From Gnetum montanum (Eukaryota; Streptophyta; Gnetopsida; Gnetales; Gnetaceae): a stretch of 64,000 nt of DNA. The notes under the pieces were generated by a model. The model did no database searches and was not told the DNA's origin. It saw nothing but the letters and a program-made list of their open reading frames with translations. The stretch's first letter is position 1. Each line of letters starts with the position of its first letter. This document shows positions 10,946-23,356 of this stretch, piece after piece. The stretch lies in NCBI GenBank assembly GCA_015680685.1, contig MNCI01036469.1, forward strand, positions 552,215 through 616,214, given 5' to 3'. The translations under genes were made by a program, and so were the position numbers.

Positions 10946-11554
10946 ATGCTACCTTTACCTAAACAACATGAGACATATCATTTGCATAAAATTAATCTTT
11001 TAGAAATGTTTTCTTGTATGCATTTCTATGAATGCGATCTTGAAATTAGTAGTTCTTATCTCAGATCAGTATCCCTTTCTTTCTTTTTCCCGTGTGAGGT
11101 GAGTAAATGGAAAGCATTTGACTACAACTATATCCATATTGTTGAACATGATGTTCACATTCATCCACATTTTAATTACAGACTAAAGAATCCTTACTCG
11201 ATTGCTTTTTTTGTTCAGAGATTTAAAAAATTTCAAGATGTTATCATCACAGAGGTGAAAGGAAAGTTAGAATCTAATCCCTTAGTGGTCACCCTCCCAA
11301 ACTTTACTCTCTCTTTACAAGATTGTAATTTATTTAATAGCTTAATGATAATAGCTTATATTCCTTTAGACATGCATTATGATAGTGTATATGCTATGAT
11401 TGTCACTAGGTTAATATTCAAATTATTTCAAAGTACTAGCATTAGAACTTTTTTGCCCTTTGAAGAACGAGATGTGTTAGTTGGATCTACTAATATAGAG
11501 TATGAATCTTCTAGAAATTCTAAAGACTTACCTATCCACACTCTATCTCCATAA
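10946..11554 (+). pseudogene. Movement-protein-like N-terminal region of the pararetrovirus
   Basis: A 202-codon open frame, the longest non-repetitive one in the window. It contains VTLPNFTLSLQDCNLFNSL followed after a gap by a block ending RLIFKLFQSTSIRTF. This resembles the end of the 30K-type cell-to-cell movement domain of PVCV-like caulimovirids (a V-T-L-x-P-N-F-x-x-S-L-x-D pattern). Its position as the first domain after the primer site agrees. The upstream part of the domain is poorly preserved and the true start is uncertain. In living viruses this domain acts at plasmodesmata. Confidence 0.55.
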
Positions 11555-12560
11555 CTTGATGACACATTAGAAGATTTCTACAATTACATTCCATCTATGT
11601 CTTCCATAAAAATTGTAATGTAATTGTAATTGTAGAAGGAAAAAGAAGGTATAAGGTAACTTTAAAAACACTAAAATTTATTGAATTTGATCCCTTTGAT
11701 ATACCAGAAGAATTTGTAGAGACTAGTCGTAGGAGAGTTCTTTCCCCTGTTCAAAAATCCTTCACTTGTTCCCACTATAAGGTCATTCATATTCCTTGAG
11801 ATAGATTCGGACCCCAATGAACTAGAATCTAAAATGAGATCCCTCTTTAAAAAATTGGGTATTACCATGGATGTTAACAGGATACTAGGAAAACCATCTA
11901 TGTCTTCCATAAAAATTACAGAACCATTGATTGTAGAATCACCTTTTCCTATTGAAAGACCTTTTGATCCAAAAGAAAAGCAACTAGCTATTAACATTGA
12001 AGAATCAACATATATTTTTGATTCAGAAGTGGATCCATCCTACTTGCATACATCTATAGTTAAGCAAGACCATAATTACCATTGTGCAAAATGCGTTGCC
12101 TTATTAAAACTCAGTATGAATACCTAAGAAAATATTGGATATGGATCTAAACCTAAACCTAGGCCCATAACAAAATCTAAAATAAACTATCTTGTTAATA
12201 GTTCTAAACAAGAGCCAAAGAAGGAAAGAGCACATCATCTATTCCAAAAATTATCAATAGACCCTCTTGTAGATACTATAAGACTTCAAAATTGGTCAAA
12301 TGATAGAATTAGTATAGTACTAGGTTAAAGTTATAAGTGTCATAAAGAAATCATGAAAACTCAAAAAAAGTTAAAAAATTAGAACAAAATGGGTTTCTAA
12401 AGTCTCCACAAAGAGTCACCCTATAAATGCTATCCCAAAATATGGGACTAATCCTGATTCCCCTCTAAGTAAGCTAGAAGTAAAATGTACTATGATAGAA
12501 AAATGTAAAGGGAAGATTGATATAAATGAAGAATCTTCTCAAGTCATAAACATAGACTCA
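11555..12560 (+). pseudogene. Linker between movement and coat regions
   Basis: Several overlapping short frames occur, the best at 11,834-12,127. The encoded sequence is acidic and rich in Ser, Pro and Lys. A block around CCATCTATGTCTTCCATAAA occurs at about 11,588 and again at 11,894, suggesting an internal duplication. No enzymatic motif is seen. Viral origin rests on position. Confidence 0.4.
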
Positions 12561-13440
12561 AATGATAAAAAAAAACTCAATCTCCATTAGACTCATATAA
12601 AGAACAACTATTACATGATCCAAGACTCTACAAAGATGCTCCAAAAACTTATCCCAACATTTCATCTAGGATGATTAGTGAAAAAGACCCTAAGTTTTGT
12701 ATGGATACATTATCAGTGTTCGAGAGACACAAAGTTATTGACCGTATAAATGGATTTATAGATAGACAAGTAATCCTTGATTGAAAATCCACAAAACATG
12801 CTCTATAAAACTATGTCTTTAACTTTGTTGGGAATCTTAGATGATGGTGGAATAAGATTAACTCAGCCATCAAAAGAAAGTTACTTACTAGGCCCTCTAT
12901 CTTATTTATTAATGCTATTACTAAAGAATTTATAAGAGATAAGACCAATTATGATCTTAGAGAAAGGTTTTTTAAGGCTAGGTTACATAAGATTCAAGAT
13001 CTCCTAGAATACTTAGATACTATTGAAGAATGGTATTATAGAGGTAAACTTATGATCAACCAACCAAAGAAAATATGTTAGGATCATTGCCACAACCTTT
13101 TTGTGACAAATATCAAGCTGAACTCAAACAACAAGAAAAATCTTTGGATGATCTGAGTATTAATGCCATTGGACAGTTTATAAAAGATGTCAATAAGGAT
13201 ATTTGTTAAGATATAAAAGCTCAAACTCTTATGAAACAAGTTAGTCATAAAATGGAAAATTCCTTTTGTAATGAATTATGCCTTGAAAATCAATTTCAAA
13301 TTCACTTTGTTGTTCTTCTAGATAATAGTCTCATAACAAATTCCAAAAACCTAGTAAACAATGGAGACAAAAATGTTCTCCTAAGAAATCATCAAAGATC
13401 TTTAGAGGTATGTTTAAATGCCAAAAATAAAATAAAATAA
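12561..13440 (+). pseudogene. Coat-protein-like region of the pararetrovirus
   Basis: Decayed frames include FVNFVGNLR, a stop, then WWNKINSAIKRKLL and FINAITKEFIRD, ending in Lys/Asn-rich sequence. The FVGNL..WW..I pattern followed by an F-x-A-I-x-K-E-F helix resembles the caulimovirid coat/Gag-like core. The position immediately upstream of a Cys-rich motif agrees. Frameshifts and stops are numerous. Confidence 0.5.
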
Positions 13441-13457
13441 AGCAAACTAATGTTAAA

Positions 13458-13496
13458 TGTTTCCTTTGCCAAGAAAATTACTTTGCTTTGGAATGT
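13458..13496 (+). pseudogene. Decayed CCHC zinc knuckle
   Basis: Reads CFLCQENYFALEC. Retroelement and pararetroviral coat knuckles follow C-x2-C-x4-H-x4-C. Here one residue is missing and the His position appears to be Tyr, a change expected from C-to-T deamination. Its place at the end of the coat region supports the assignment. Confidence 0.6.
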
Positions 13497-13694
13497 CCAA
13501 AAAAATCTAGATATCCTTGAAAGTTTAATTTTATTGAACATCATAATCTTTCTATGCAATACTATGATTTTACATTAGATAGTAATACTGCTTTTAAACT
13601 AGGTGATATTTTTATTGAATCCAGTGAATATTGTGATTATATAATTAGTGAATTTGATTTTGATCTCGAACCCACTTTTCTTTTTGAGAGGGGG

Positions 13695-14560
<866 letters not shown>

Positions 14561-14880
14561 TATGCCTATAAATTTAGTTAATAACAATACTTCGATTAGA
14601 ACTACTTTATCCATATGTATGTTCTACATAAAGTTTGAAAATTATAAACCATATCCTATAGATGCATTAATAGATAGTGGTATTGAAATATTCCTTGGAA
14701 AATGGAAGATTATTCCTTCTCATTTTTGGATAAAAATGGAGAAAACATGTTACTTTTAATATCCAGAAGATGGAAATCCAATATCGAGCTGTTATACTAA
14801 TATGAATTACTTAAGGAAAAATATTAAAAATTAATATTTGCGATTGTGAGATTAGATCATATGATCTGCTTATTAGAACT
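14561..14880 (+). pseudogene. Pararetroviral aspartic protease
   Basis: An open stretch (14,562-14,759) contains ALIDSG with the D-S-G catalytic triad at 14,673-14,681, preceded by a short hydrophobic strand. This is the expected active-site arrangement and position, immediately upstream of RT. In caulimovirids this enzyme cleaves the polyprotein. The segment after the triad has lost its frame. Confidence 0.65.
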
Positions 14881-15149
14881 AATAATTTACAAAAATTATA
14901 ATCTTACACCATAGGTTCATCTTATGTTTTTTTAGCAGATGAAAGATTCCCAAGGCAAAGTATTTACAACGGTAGATTCTAAGACGAATGTAATAAGAAA
15001 AAAAAGTTAATACATAATGAATAATTAATATTTTAAGTAAATTAGAAACTAGATTCGATGGTAGGAAAGAAAGCTTATTAAAATTATCAAGTGATGATCT
15101 GACCATATTCAAAAATAAGAAAGAACATTGATGCAGGATTGAAGTCAAA

Positions 15150-15970
15150 GACAATGTGAAAATCAAAGCAAAAGCACACCATATTGGAATGCCTCCATCA
15201 TTGGAGCATGTGAAAAAAGAATGTCACTAGGAGCTACAAACATTACTTAGTAATAAACTAATCCAGCCTAGTACTAGTATGTTTGCTTATGTAGCATTCC
15301 ATGTAAATAAAAGAGCTAAGTAAGTTTAGGAAAAAAAAAGTCTTGTAGTAAATTACAAACCCTTGAATGATCTCATAAAGCCAGTTCAACAACATATCCC
15401 TAATAAGGATGATCTGTTCCAATGACTCCTCCACACTAACTTTTATTCCGAATTTGATTTAAAGTTAGGATTTCAGCAAATATAGTTAGATCACCAAGAT
15501 AGATGGAAAACTACCTTCATAGTACTTGGAGGATTATATAAATGGATGGTTTTCCCATTTGGGATCAAGATTGCACCCTTGATCTTCCAAAGATGCATGG
15601 GCCAGATCTTTGGTAAGTTTTCCTCTATTATGATCTATATAGATGATATGCTAGCTATGAGCAAGGATCCTCAGCAACATTTAGAACATTTGGAGACCTT
15701 TAGAAAAACTGCAAATGAAAATGGATTAGTTTTGTCTCCTACAAAAATGTAGATTGCGAGGGATTCTATAGAATTCTTAGATTTGCAAATCACTCAAGGA
15801 AAAATCACTTTGCAAGAACATATTCTTGAATCCATTAAAAAGTTTCCTAATGAAATTAGGGATAAAAACTTGCTTCAATGCTTTCTTGGTAGCATAAACT
15901 ATGTATCTGGCTTCTATAAACACCTGACCAGAGATAGAAAATTACTAAATGAACAAATTGGATAAAATCC
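15150..15970 (+). pseudogene. Pararetroviral reverse transcriptase
   Basis: Readable RT blocks in order are VVNYKPLNDL (about 15,345), FYSEFDLKLGFQQI (about 15,440), MVFPFGIKIAPLIFQRCM (15,546-15,599) and the catalytic YIDD (15,636-15,647). The thumb contains EFLDLQITQGKITLQEHI and LLQCFLGSINYVSGFY. The G-K-I-x-L-Q-E/P-H-I and L-x-x-F-L-G-x-x-N-Y thumb blocks distinguish caulimovirid RT from Ty3/gypsy RT. Stops near 15,322, 15,424 and 15,750 and at least one frame change inactivate it. Confidence 0.8.
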
Positions 15971-16054
15971 TCCTGCATGGTTCCAATAGCATACAAGCAT
16001 AGTTTCATTAATCAAATGACAATGCAAAAATTTGCCAAGATTGTAGTTACCCAT

Positions 16055-16192
16055 GGATGGTAAGTTAATCTTGGAAATTGATGCTTCTTACGAGTTTTGA
16101 GGTGTTGCACTTAAATAAGAAAGAGACAATGTCATCCAAATATGTAGGTATGCCTCTAGTAAGTTCAACGAAGCCCAAAAAAATTACCATAG
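16055..16192 (+). pseudogene. Pararetroviral RNase H, right copy (5' part)
   Basis: Reads LEIDASYEF, a stop, GVALK, then RYASSKFNEAQKNYHS. It is nearly the same as 8,972-9,095. It is cut at CATAG by a solo LTR and resumes at 17,441 for about 28 bases. This duplicated RNase H start shows the terminal redundancy of the integrated virus. Confidence 0.75.
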
Positions 16193-17440
16193 TGTGGACC
16201 TTTTGGTGTGTCAAAATGTTAAGTAAAATGAAGATAAAGGTTGTATGTATGGTTTTGTGATTGTTGTGTTTGTAGGACAACGTACTTGGGAAACTAAGAT
16301 GAGATAAAGCCTACATTGATGATAAGGAACGAATTAGTTTAGAGCTCAAATGAGAAGATCATCCACAAGGTCTCAATTGAACATGCAAGAATTCAAGAAT
16401 GTGGACAAGAACCAAATAACTCACAAGAAAAGTTATCATCATTGGAGCATGTGGAAGTGCAAGATTATGAATAAGGAATGAAGAATTCATCATGCAAAGA
16501 AAGGTGAAGAAAGATGTATCTAAGAAATAGTAAACGTCTTGGGAAAAATTGAAGGATGCATAGACAAAGATGTCTTTAAGAAATAATAGGCTTTTTTCAT
16601 TAGGAAAATACATCTTCATAGAATGCAAGCCAGTTTCAGAAAGATGTCTTTCTTTGGACAAAGATGTCTTCCCAGAATGGAGATTTCAGAAAGACATCTT
16701 TCACCACATAAAGACATCTTCCCAAAATGAAGACCAAATATAGAAAAATGTCTCAAGCATGTAGAAGAAAACTTTCATGACTGTTAGCTAGCCATTGCAC
16801 GAGTTCCAAGATGATTTGAAAACATGATGACTATAAGAAGAAATCACTCTCATTGGAAAATAAGCAAACTCTTGTGCAATTAGTGTATAATCATTTTTCA
16901 ATCATTGTATTCATTGTTTATCCTCATTATACTACCATTTGTCCATTGTAAAGTGTGTTGTACCTCAAAGTGCAAGGATCAACAAACCAAGTTGCATTCA
17001 TCCCTTGTAATTATTATTCTTCTTTGGACCTTGCAGGGTTGATGTGCTTCTTGTAAAAAGGCATCTTGCTTGAGCTTGTCAAGATCCTATGGGATTAAGT
17101 GGTTGGTGTTGTAGCACAACAGTCTAAAGTGGAGCTCAAGATTGTAAAGGCTGTGGAAGCTTAGAAAGAACATTCTAAGCCTAATAGGTCCTTATGTGGT
17201 TGAGTGGTTGGTGTAGCATCACAACAATCCAGAGTGGGGCTTAGAGATTTTATAGGGTGTTGTACCCTTCAAACCACATTTGAGAACAACGAAGTCTGGA
17301 GGTGTGCTTGTGATCTATCCTCCAGGTGTGGACTACCCTAGTTGTTGAACCATGTTAAATTTGGTGTATGTGCTTTTTTTAAAGAATTTGAATTTGAGAA
17401 ACTTATTCATGCTCCATCCATCTATGTTTAATGGTCTGCA
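16193..17440 (+). mobile_element. Solo LTR inserted in pararetroviral RNase H
   Basis: 1,248 bases begin TGTGGACC and end GGTCTGCA (TG...CA with imperfect inverted ends). The flanks are CATAG at 16,188-16,192 and CATAA at 17,441-17,445, a 5-bp target duplication with one change. The left viral copy shows the empty site CATAG at 9,091-9,095. There is no coding sequence. Repeated AGATGTCTT and its complement AAGACATCT near 16,560-16,725 look like U3 repeats. The strand is not known with certainty, and whether it is Copia or Gypsy is undecided. Confidence 0.7.
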
Positions 17441-17470
17441 CATAATACTCATAAAGAACTATTAGCCACC
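17441..17470 (+). pseudogene. Pararetroviral RNase H, right copy (3' part)
   Basis: Resumes with CATAATACTCATAAAGAACT, matching 9,091-9,110 after the solo LTR, then diverges after about 17,468 into the ~190-bp array. This is the right end of the integrated virus. Confidence 0.7.
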
Positions 17471-19240
17471 TCCTAGGACATCAAAACCTTGAAAAATAAG
17501 ATAGAGCTTACTACCTTTTCCCATTTTTCATACTTTCAACCTTAACTATGTTGAGGGATGGTTTGACTACGCTGGGCCAATGTAGTCACTACTAGAACCT
17601 AGTGTAGTCCATTTAAAAATAATCAAAATATATTACAAAATACCCAAATTTACTTTTGGTAAACCTTGGGACCTTGTCAAAGCCAATTTTAAACATCTTA
17701 CTCCATACTTTTCATTTCTAACACCCAAACTATGCTAAAGTTTACATGAATACACTGAGCCATCATAGTCACTAGTGCTACCCAGCATAGTCCATATTTT
17801 AGGGCTCAAACCAAGTCAAATTCAATTAATAAAACATCATTTTTAACTACAAGAACTTTTTGGAACATATTAGGACCATCAGACCTTGAATCTATGCCAA
17901 ATTTCATCATTTTTAGACTTTCAAATCTTGACTACATTGAGGAGGGATTGGGAATATGCTAGCCCAACGTAGTTCCTCTCAAACCCTAGTGTATTCTACA
18001 CGAAACTATCTAAGATTGACCAAACAGATACCAAATCCACTTTTGATCAAGCCTAGGACACCACCAAAGCCTATTTGACCATGGAATCCACCTTCTCTCA
18101 TTATATTTGATCCTTAAAACCTAACTACACTAAGGATGGATTAGGACTATGTTGGGCCAGTGTAGTCCCTTTCCAAGCCCAATGTAGTCCACATAAACTT
18201 GCCCAAAAATTGACAAAAATGACATAAAGTGCACTTCTACGAGTCTTGGAGCCCACTGGAGTCAAATTTAATAGTGAAACTCAGTTTCTCAACTTTTCCA
18301 ATTTGACTATGCTAAAGGTGAATTGGGACTATATTGGACTAGAGTAGTCCCTTCCCAAGTCCAATTTAGTCCACTTGGTCATGGTCAAAATTACTTAAAA
18401 GTTGACCAAATTGATCCTTGGAATGATCTAAAACCTTGCTGGAGCATGCCCAAACCCTAGAACCTTCGGAAACAAGCAAATATTTGTTCTATTTTAAATT
18501 TTTCCCATTTGAAATCCTTGAATATTCTAGGAACTACAGGCTCAATGTAGTCCTAGGGTGTTTGATAATCCAAGATCCAAACAGGCACGAAAACTAGCAA
18601 TTTTCACACCAAAAACCTAGCCTACAACACCAGTGACCCTAGAAATCCATTAGGATGATTGATCAAGCTTCGAAACTCATGAAAATCTATTTTCTACTTA
18701 GGAATATACTAAAGAAGCCAAGGACTACACTGGGCTAGCATAGTCCCAATGGGAAGGAAAAATGTGATAACAAAAATAGATAATAAGTAGCTTAGAGTGG
18801 TCCAAAATTGATCTAGAATGACCAGAAGCTTGTCTTCATGTCGCCCAGTTTCAAATCCAACTTTGTTTTAGGCCTAGAAATCACATAAACTCATCCATTC
18901 CTTATGACTATGCTGGGATCTACTAGCCCAATGTAGTCACCTCTTAAAACTTGCTTATCTTCAACACTTACCCCTTGTGCTAGCTATTTGGATAATTGGA
19001 AGCCCAAAAGTGACCATACTGAATTTGGGAAACTACAGCTAAAAGTTAGCTATGCTAGAGGAAGGTAGGACTATGTTGGCTTAGCGTAGTCACCAAAAGA
19101 ACCCAATGTAGTCACAACAAAAAAGTGTTGATTTTGCTTCAAAACTATCATAGAATGGCCTCCTCATGTAACCAAACTCTCCCAGAAACCCTGTAGCCTC
19201 ACACCATGGTCCACTAAGGCCTAAAACTGGAAAAATCTAA
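17471..19240 (+). repeat. ~190-bp tandem array, right part
   Basis: About nine diverged units are marked by the motif GACTACG..GGGCCAA..CGTAGTC near 17,561, 17,747, 17,951, 18,147, 18,327, 18,530, 18,723, 18,905 and 19,066. Spacing is 161-204 bases. Each unit also has a CTAGGACC..CAAAACCTTG-like block and a second (A/G)TGTAGTCC. The first bases after the virus (CTAGGACATCAAAACCTTGA, about 17,473) are mid-unit, so the array continues the left array at 7,861-8,965. Confidence 0.75.
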
Positions 19241-20299
19241 CCTTTTTTGACTAGTATTATCCATGTTTTACCACATGTTTTCCATTCTAATGGATTTGGC
19301 CTTATTTCATGGAGGTTTTACTTTTTTGACCTTTTTTTGCATTGTTGGTCCTTATTACCATCAGTTGACCTCATCTAGCCGTCAGTTTCATCACATTTAT
19401 CTTTGTTTTTAATATTATAGCCTCTACTTCCTTTTGTCTAGCCATTGATTGGTGTTAAGTAATGAGGTTTGACCATCTTTGACCATAATTTAACACCATG
19501 TAACCATGGCCTTAAATCAACAACATGGTCTGCTAAGCCCTAACAATGGTAAAAGTGTAACCATAGTTGACCATGTTTGACCTTATACTACCTCTAGTGA
19601 CCTTCATTGATCTTTTTTTTTTCCTATTTTAGGATCAATTTAATTAGTTTTGATCCACTTTTGCATTATTATTGAAGTATTTTATAGTATTTTTTACATT
19701 ATTTAACAATCTTATTACACATATGCCACTTGATGGGCTTATGTTGTCATGGAAGATTGAGTTATGAGGATAAGAGAGTAAGTTGGACTAGCCTCAAAGC
19801 CTAAATTGGCCCCTCTTATGATGATGTTAAGACAAGATAACCTAAGCCTTTGGAACCATTTTACTATATAGCATTGACATCCTGAAGTACCCTAATGATC
19901 ATTAACCTTAAAGCCAAGAACATCACGGAGAGTACTGTAGTCAATGTTCCCATGTAAGATCGCGATGGTGAGGAGAAAACACATAGGACCAAGTTCCTCG
20001 TCAGAACTTAATCCTATTCATGGCCTCATCAAACCCCTGCAATGCAATGTTAAAGCCATCGCATAGGCCTGATTACATCTAACATTCACATGTTTGTTTG
20101 TAGTTTGTTTACCATTGTTAACAAGTTGCAACGAATGACCTATGTTGACGATTTCAATGGTTTGCAACAAGTGAGCATACATAACATCTTTTGCATGACA
20201 AAGGAACATCTTTCTATGGCCGCTAAGGTCTTAAATTAGCAACAAAGCCCATTAAGGTCTTAAACTAGCAACATGATCTACTAAGACCTCAAACTGACA
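19241..20299 (+). other. Family-A 3' region with pol-stop remnant and ~30-bp repeats
   Basis: No intact gene. Degenerate TTTGACCAT-like repeats occupy about 19,240-19,620. Around 20,062-20,094 the sequence reads RPDYI then a stop, corresponding to KPYYI-stop at the end of integrase at 33,868 and 62,387. At 20,215-20,310 there are about three ~30-bp units with AAGGTCTTAAACTAGCAA, like 7,325-7,460. This supports a family-A 3' end just upstream of LTR copy b. Confidence 0.45.
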
Positions 20300-22900
20300 A
20301 TGTGTGTGACATTTGGTAACTGGGTTTACTAACTATTCTATGTGGCCTTATGCATTTCATTGTAACAACATGATTTTTTTTGTTTGGTTTTCTTGTCCTC
20401 TTCAAGTTGTGCTTGTAGGGTGAAGCTTGGAATCATTGTGAAGGTGCAGGATTTGGTGAGTTTGTCCTACCATGCCAAGAGTGATTGTTTCATGTCATTT
20501 TCATTACCATTTCCTTGAGCCCAACCTTGTAGCTTGATTATAACCTTCCTTACCTTGGATGACAATGTTGACTAATATTCGATACTCATGTACTATGGCC
20601 ATATGACATCCCTTCATCATGCTCCATTGTTAATTCTATTGAATGTAACGCACTTCATTCAATGGGAAACCATCTATTCCATCAAGTGTAACACATCTCA
20701 CTCGATGGGAAAACTAAATCAAAATTGGCTTTGGAAAAGAAAACAAATAAAGGTTTCAGTTCATAAAAAAATAAAAAAAACAAAGGAGAAGAAAATTTCC
20801 AAAAAGCCATGTGACCAATGAAGCCTAAAGGATATATCAATGGCTCCAAACATGTCAAGGGAGGAGCCCAATGGTTAAAATAACCTCAAAGCAAGTTGTT
20901 GGTTCCTCAAATGCATTTTTTGAGTGAACCACATGTCAAAGCATGAAGTGTAAAGCTCAAATGAATTGACCAACATGTCTATGCCACATTGTATCCATGA
21001 TGTCAATGCTTAGAATGCATTGTCAGTCCTCATAACCATTTCCATATGACCTCACTGCCATTCACCATCATAACCTTCTTCCTTCATCACAAGCACTCTT
21101 GAGCATTATTCTACACTACTAGATCAAGCATAGAGAGGAAACACTGGTGATAGACCTACAGTGATGTTTTATATTCTTTTTTGATGTCTCTCAAGTAAAT
21201 CCTCTAGACATCAACAAAGAGGAACTAACGAAACACCACAAAAAATTCATGTTGTAACCTTTATTTCCCAACTTGAGGTAAGGATTCATTGTAAATGTGA
21301 GATATGTAGTCCATGAGCTACAATCTTTCATAATTCAACTTTTTGAGGCCAAAAAATTCTTTAAAAGTTATTATTTCCTCACTTCCCAAGTAGAAAAAGA
21401 TACCTTATGTCTATATTTGGCCTTGGGAAGGCTGAAAATGCCTTGGAAATGGCTAAAATTGGCATTTCCATGGGTTTGTATACGGGTATAGCCCTAACTA
21501 TGCTGGAGCCATCTAAAGCAGAGGTAGTAGCTATAGTAGATAGTGGTGCTATAGTAGCCAACATAGTTACCACCAAGACTTAAGTAGAAGTGCAACATTG
21601 GGATTGTTGGGATTTTCATTTTTTCAACAATAGCTAGCATAGTCATCCAAAGTTAACAATGACTAGCATAGATAGCATTCTTCACCAGGCACAACACTTT
21701 CCAACAAAATACACCATTTTGTAGATTCCAACTTTTTGTACATTTTCCACTACTTTTTCCACTTTCCAACAACCTCAACATAGTCCACAAATGCCAGTGT
21801 AGTCACAAAAGTATGTTTACTATTTATAGTAAACAAATGGGTTTTGTGGTTTTAGTCCATACTAAACTTATTATAAATGGTAACTATGCTAAAAGTATAT
21901 GATCATCAACTAATGCCAACATAATAAGAATGATGCCAATGTAGTCACAAAAGTTCATTTACTATTTATAGTGAATGGATGGGTTTTGTGGCTGTAGTCA
22001 ATACCTGAGTTACTATAAATGATAACTACACTGAAAATAGATGACCATTGCAACCTACACATTGACACCAATATGTCAGCAATCATGGCAATAGTAAATA
22101 GACCTAGAAAGAGCCACACCAACCCTAAAAATACCCAACGTGAACACCATTTTCAGGTTTGAACATTTTTGGATTCCCAGCACTTTGGAATTTTTTACAA
22201 CCCTTAGCACTAGTTTTGAACTTTACACCTACAATAGCAATGTTTGGCATTTTTACAACTTACAAAATCTATTTGCAGCCTTACTTTTACTCTTTGGTAG
22301 TAGAAACTGGCACTATGCTAGACATAGAGATCTGATGTAGCTACCATTGCATCAAAAAGTGAAAATCCATTTCCATATCCACATTGTACATCATGGTAGA
22401 AACTAATAGAAAGTTGCTAAAAACTAGATCATGGAGTTGCAGTAGAACACAACCTACCTTCTCCAATGTAATTCAAGATCCTGCTAGCAACGTTTAGTAC
22501 CTTTGGCATAAAATCTATACTTTGTGAACCTTATTCTTTATTTTTTATAAAGTTATTATTCATGTTGTGTAAGTTTTAGTTCATGTGTCCATTTTTGCAC
22601 TTATTTTCACTTTTATATTTGTAACTGCAACTTCATTTCCATTTATGTTTACATTTTTTTTCATCTTCATTTCTAATTTAGTCTAGGTCTACATTTATGT
22701 TTCTATTTGTGATTTTCGTTTACATTTTTGTAAGTACTTGGTTGATTCAGCAAGACCATCTAGGACATCTTGAATCATATTTTTATTGGAGGCCCTTAGG
22801 ATTTGGGGTTAAAACTATTTTGGTGATTGAATCTTTTTGTCTTCATTCCAACAACCAAAATTTTCAACACGAACACAACCTAAACTCAAATTCCAAATCA
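20300..22900 (+). repeat. Family-A LTR copy b
   Basis: It aligns with 34,060-36,270 (copy c), 62,600-64,000 (copy d) and, from 21,225, with copy a (1,527-3,190). Shared landmarks are TGTAGGGTGAAGCTTGGAA, ACCATGCCAAGAGTG, the CACCACAAAAAATTCATGTT block and TTTTTTATAAAGTTATTATT. It closes the element that begins at copy a. The integrase fragment that follows suggests it may also have served a second family-A element, or that a deletion brought them together. Exact ends are not visible. Confidence 0.6.
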
Positions 22901-23356
22901 TGATCTTTTTCACATCATTATTCTTACTGTCGCCTTCCTTGCTACTTATGTAGTTGTAGGTGCCTATTCTTGGACTACCATGCCTCCAAGGGAGACAAAC
23001 CATAAAAGATCAAATGTAGGAAGGTATATATTTTGTCATGATTAGGATGCTATTGACCCTATATGAAAAGTGACTACCTGTAAAAGGTCAAGACTTATCT
23101 TACTTGTCAATGACATAGCAACTTAATACATGTGCCTCCAACTAAGTTACACACTACTTAGATAACTTGGCCATTTCAATGATGGGGACTTAGCATTATT
23201 GGACCCATAATGCCTAAGTCATCCACAGGGCATAGATTTATCATCAGTGCAATTGAATATTTTACAAAGTAAATTGAAGCTATTCCCCTATGGAAGACAA
23301 TGTCTCAACAAGTCTATAAATTCATGCTAGATAACATAGTAGCCGATTTTTGGTAT
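22901..23356 (+). pseudogene. Family-A integrase, 5' part (split by B1)
   Basis: From about 23,160 it reads LGHF..WG-like sequence, then GPIMPKSSTGHRFIISAIEY and FTK, a stop, IEAIPLW, and ends at the ADFW residues. This matches the core of Tat-type Ty3/gypsy integrase. The first catalytic Asp, expected in an (V/I)DYFTK context, is Glu here (codon 23,255-23,257). A zinc-binding N-terminus is barely discernible (about 23,030-23,110). The gene stops at GGTAT, where B1 is inserted, and continues at 33,206. Confidence 0.65.
23352..23356. repeat. Target-site duplication of B1 (left)
   Basis: GGTAT, identical to 33,206-33,210, directly adjacent to the LTR termini. Confidence 0.9.

Noticed and set aside
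15194-16452. Identical ATCATTGGAGCATGTG at 15,194 and about 16,437, in viral RT and in the solo LTR
   Set aside because: Sixteen bases without further similarity; the contexts are unrelated, so chance is the simplest explanation.
16193-17440. Interpretation as a 3-bp-TSD DNA transposon (TAG/TAA)
   Set aside because: The 5-bp CATAG/CATAA flanks with TG...CA ends fit an LTR better, and the LTR-like composition agrees.
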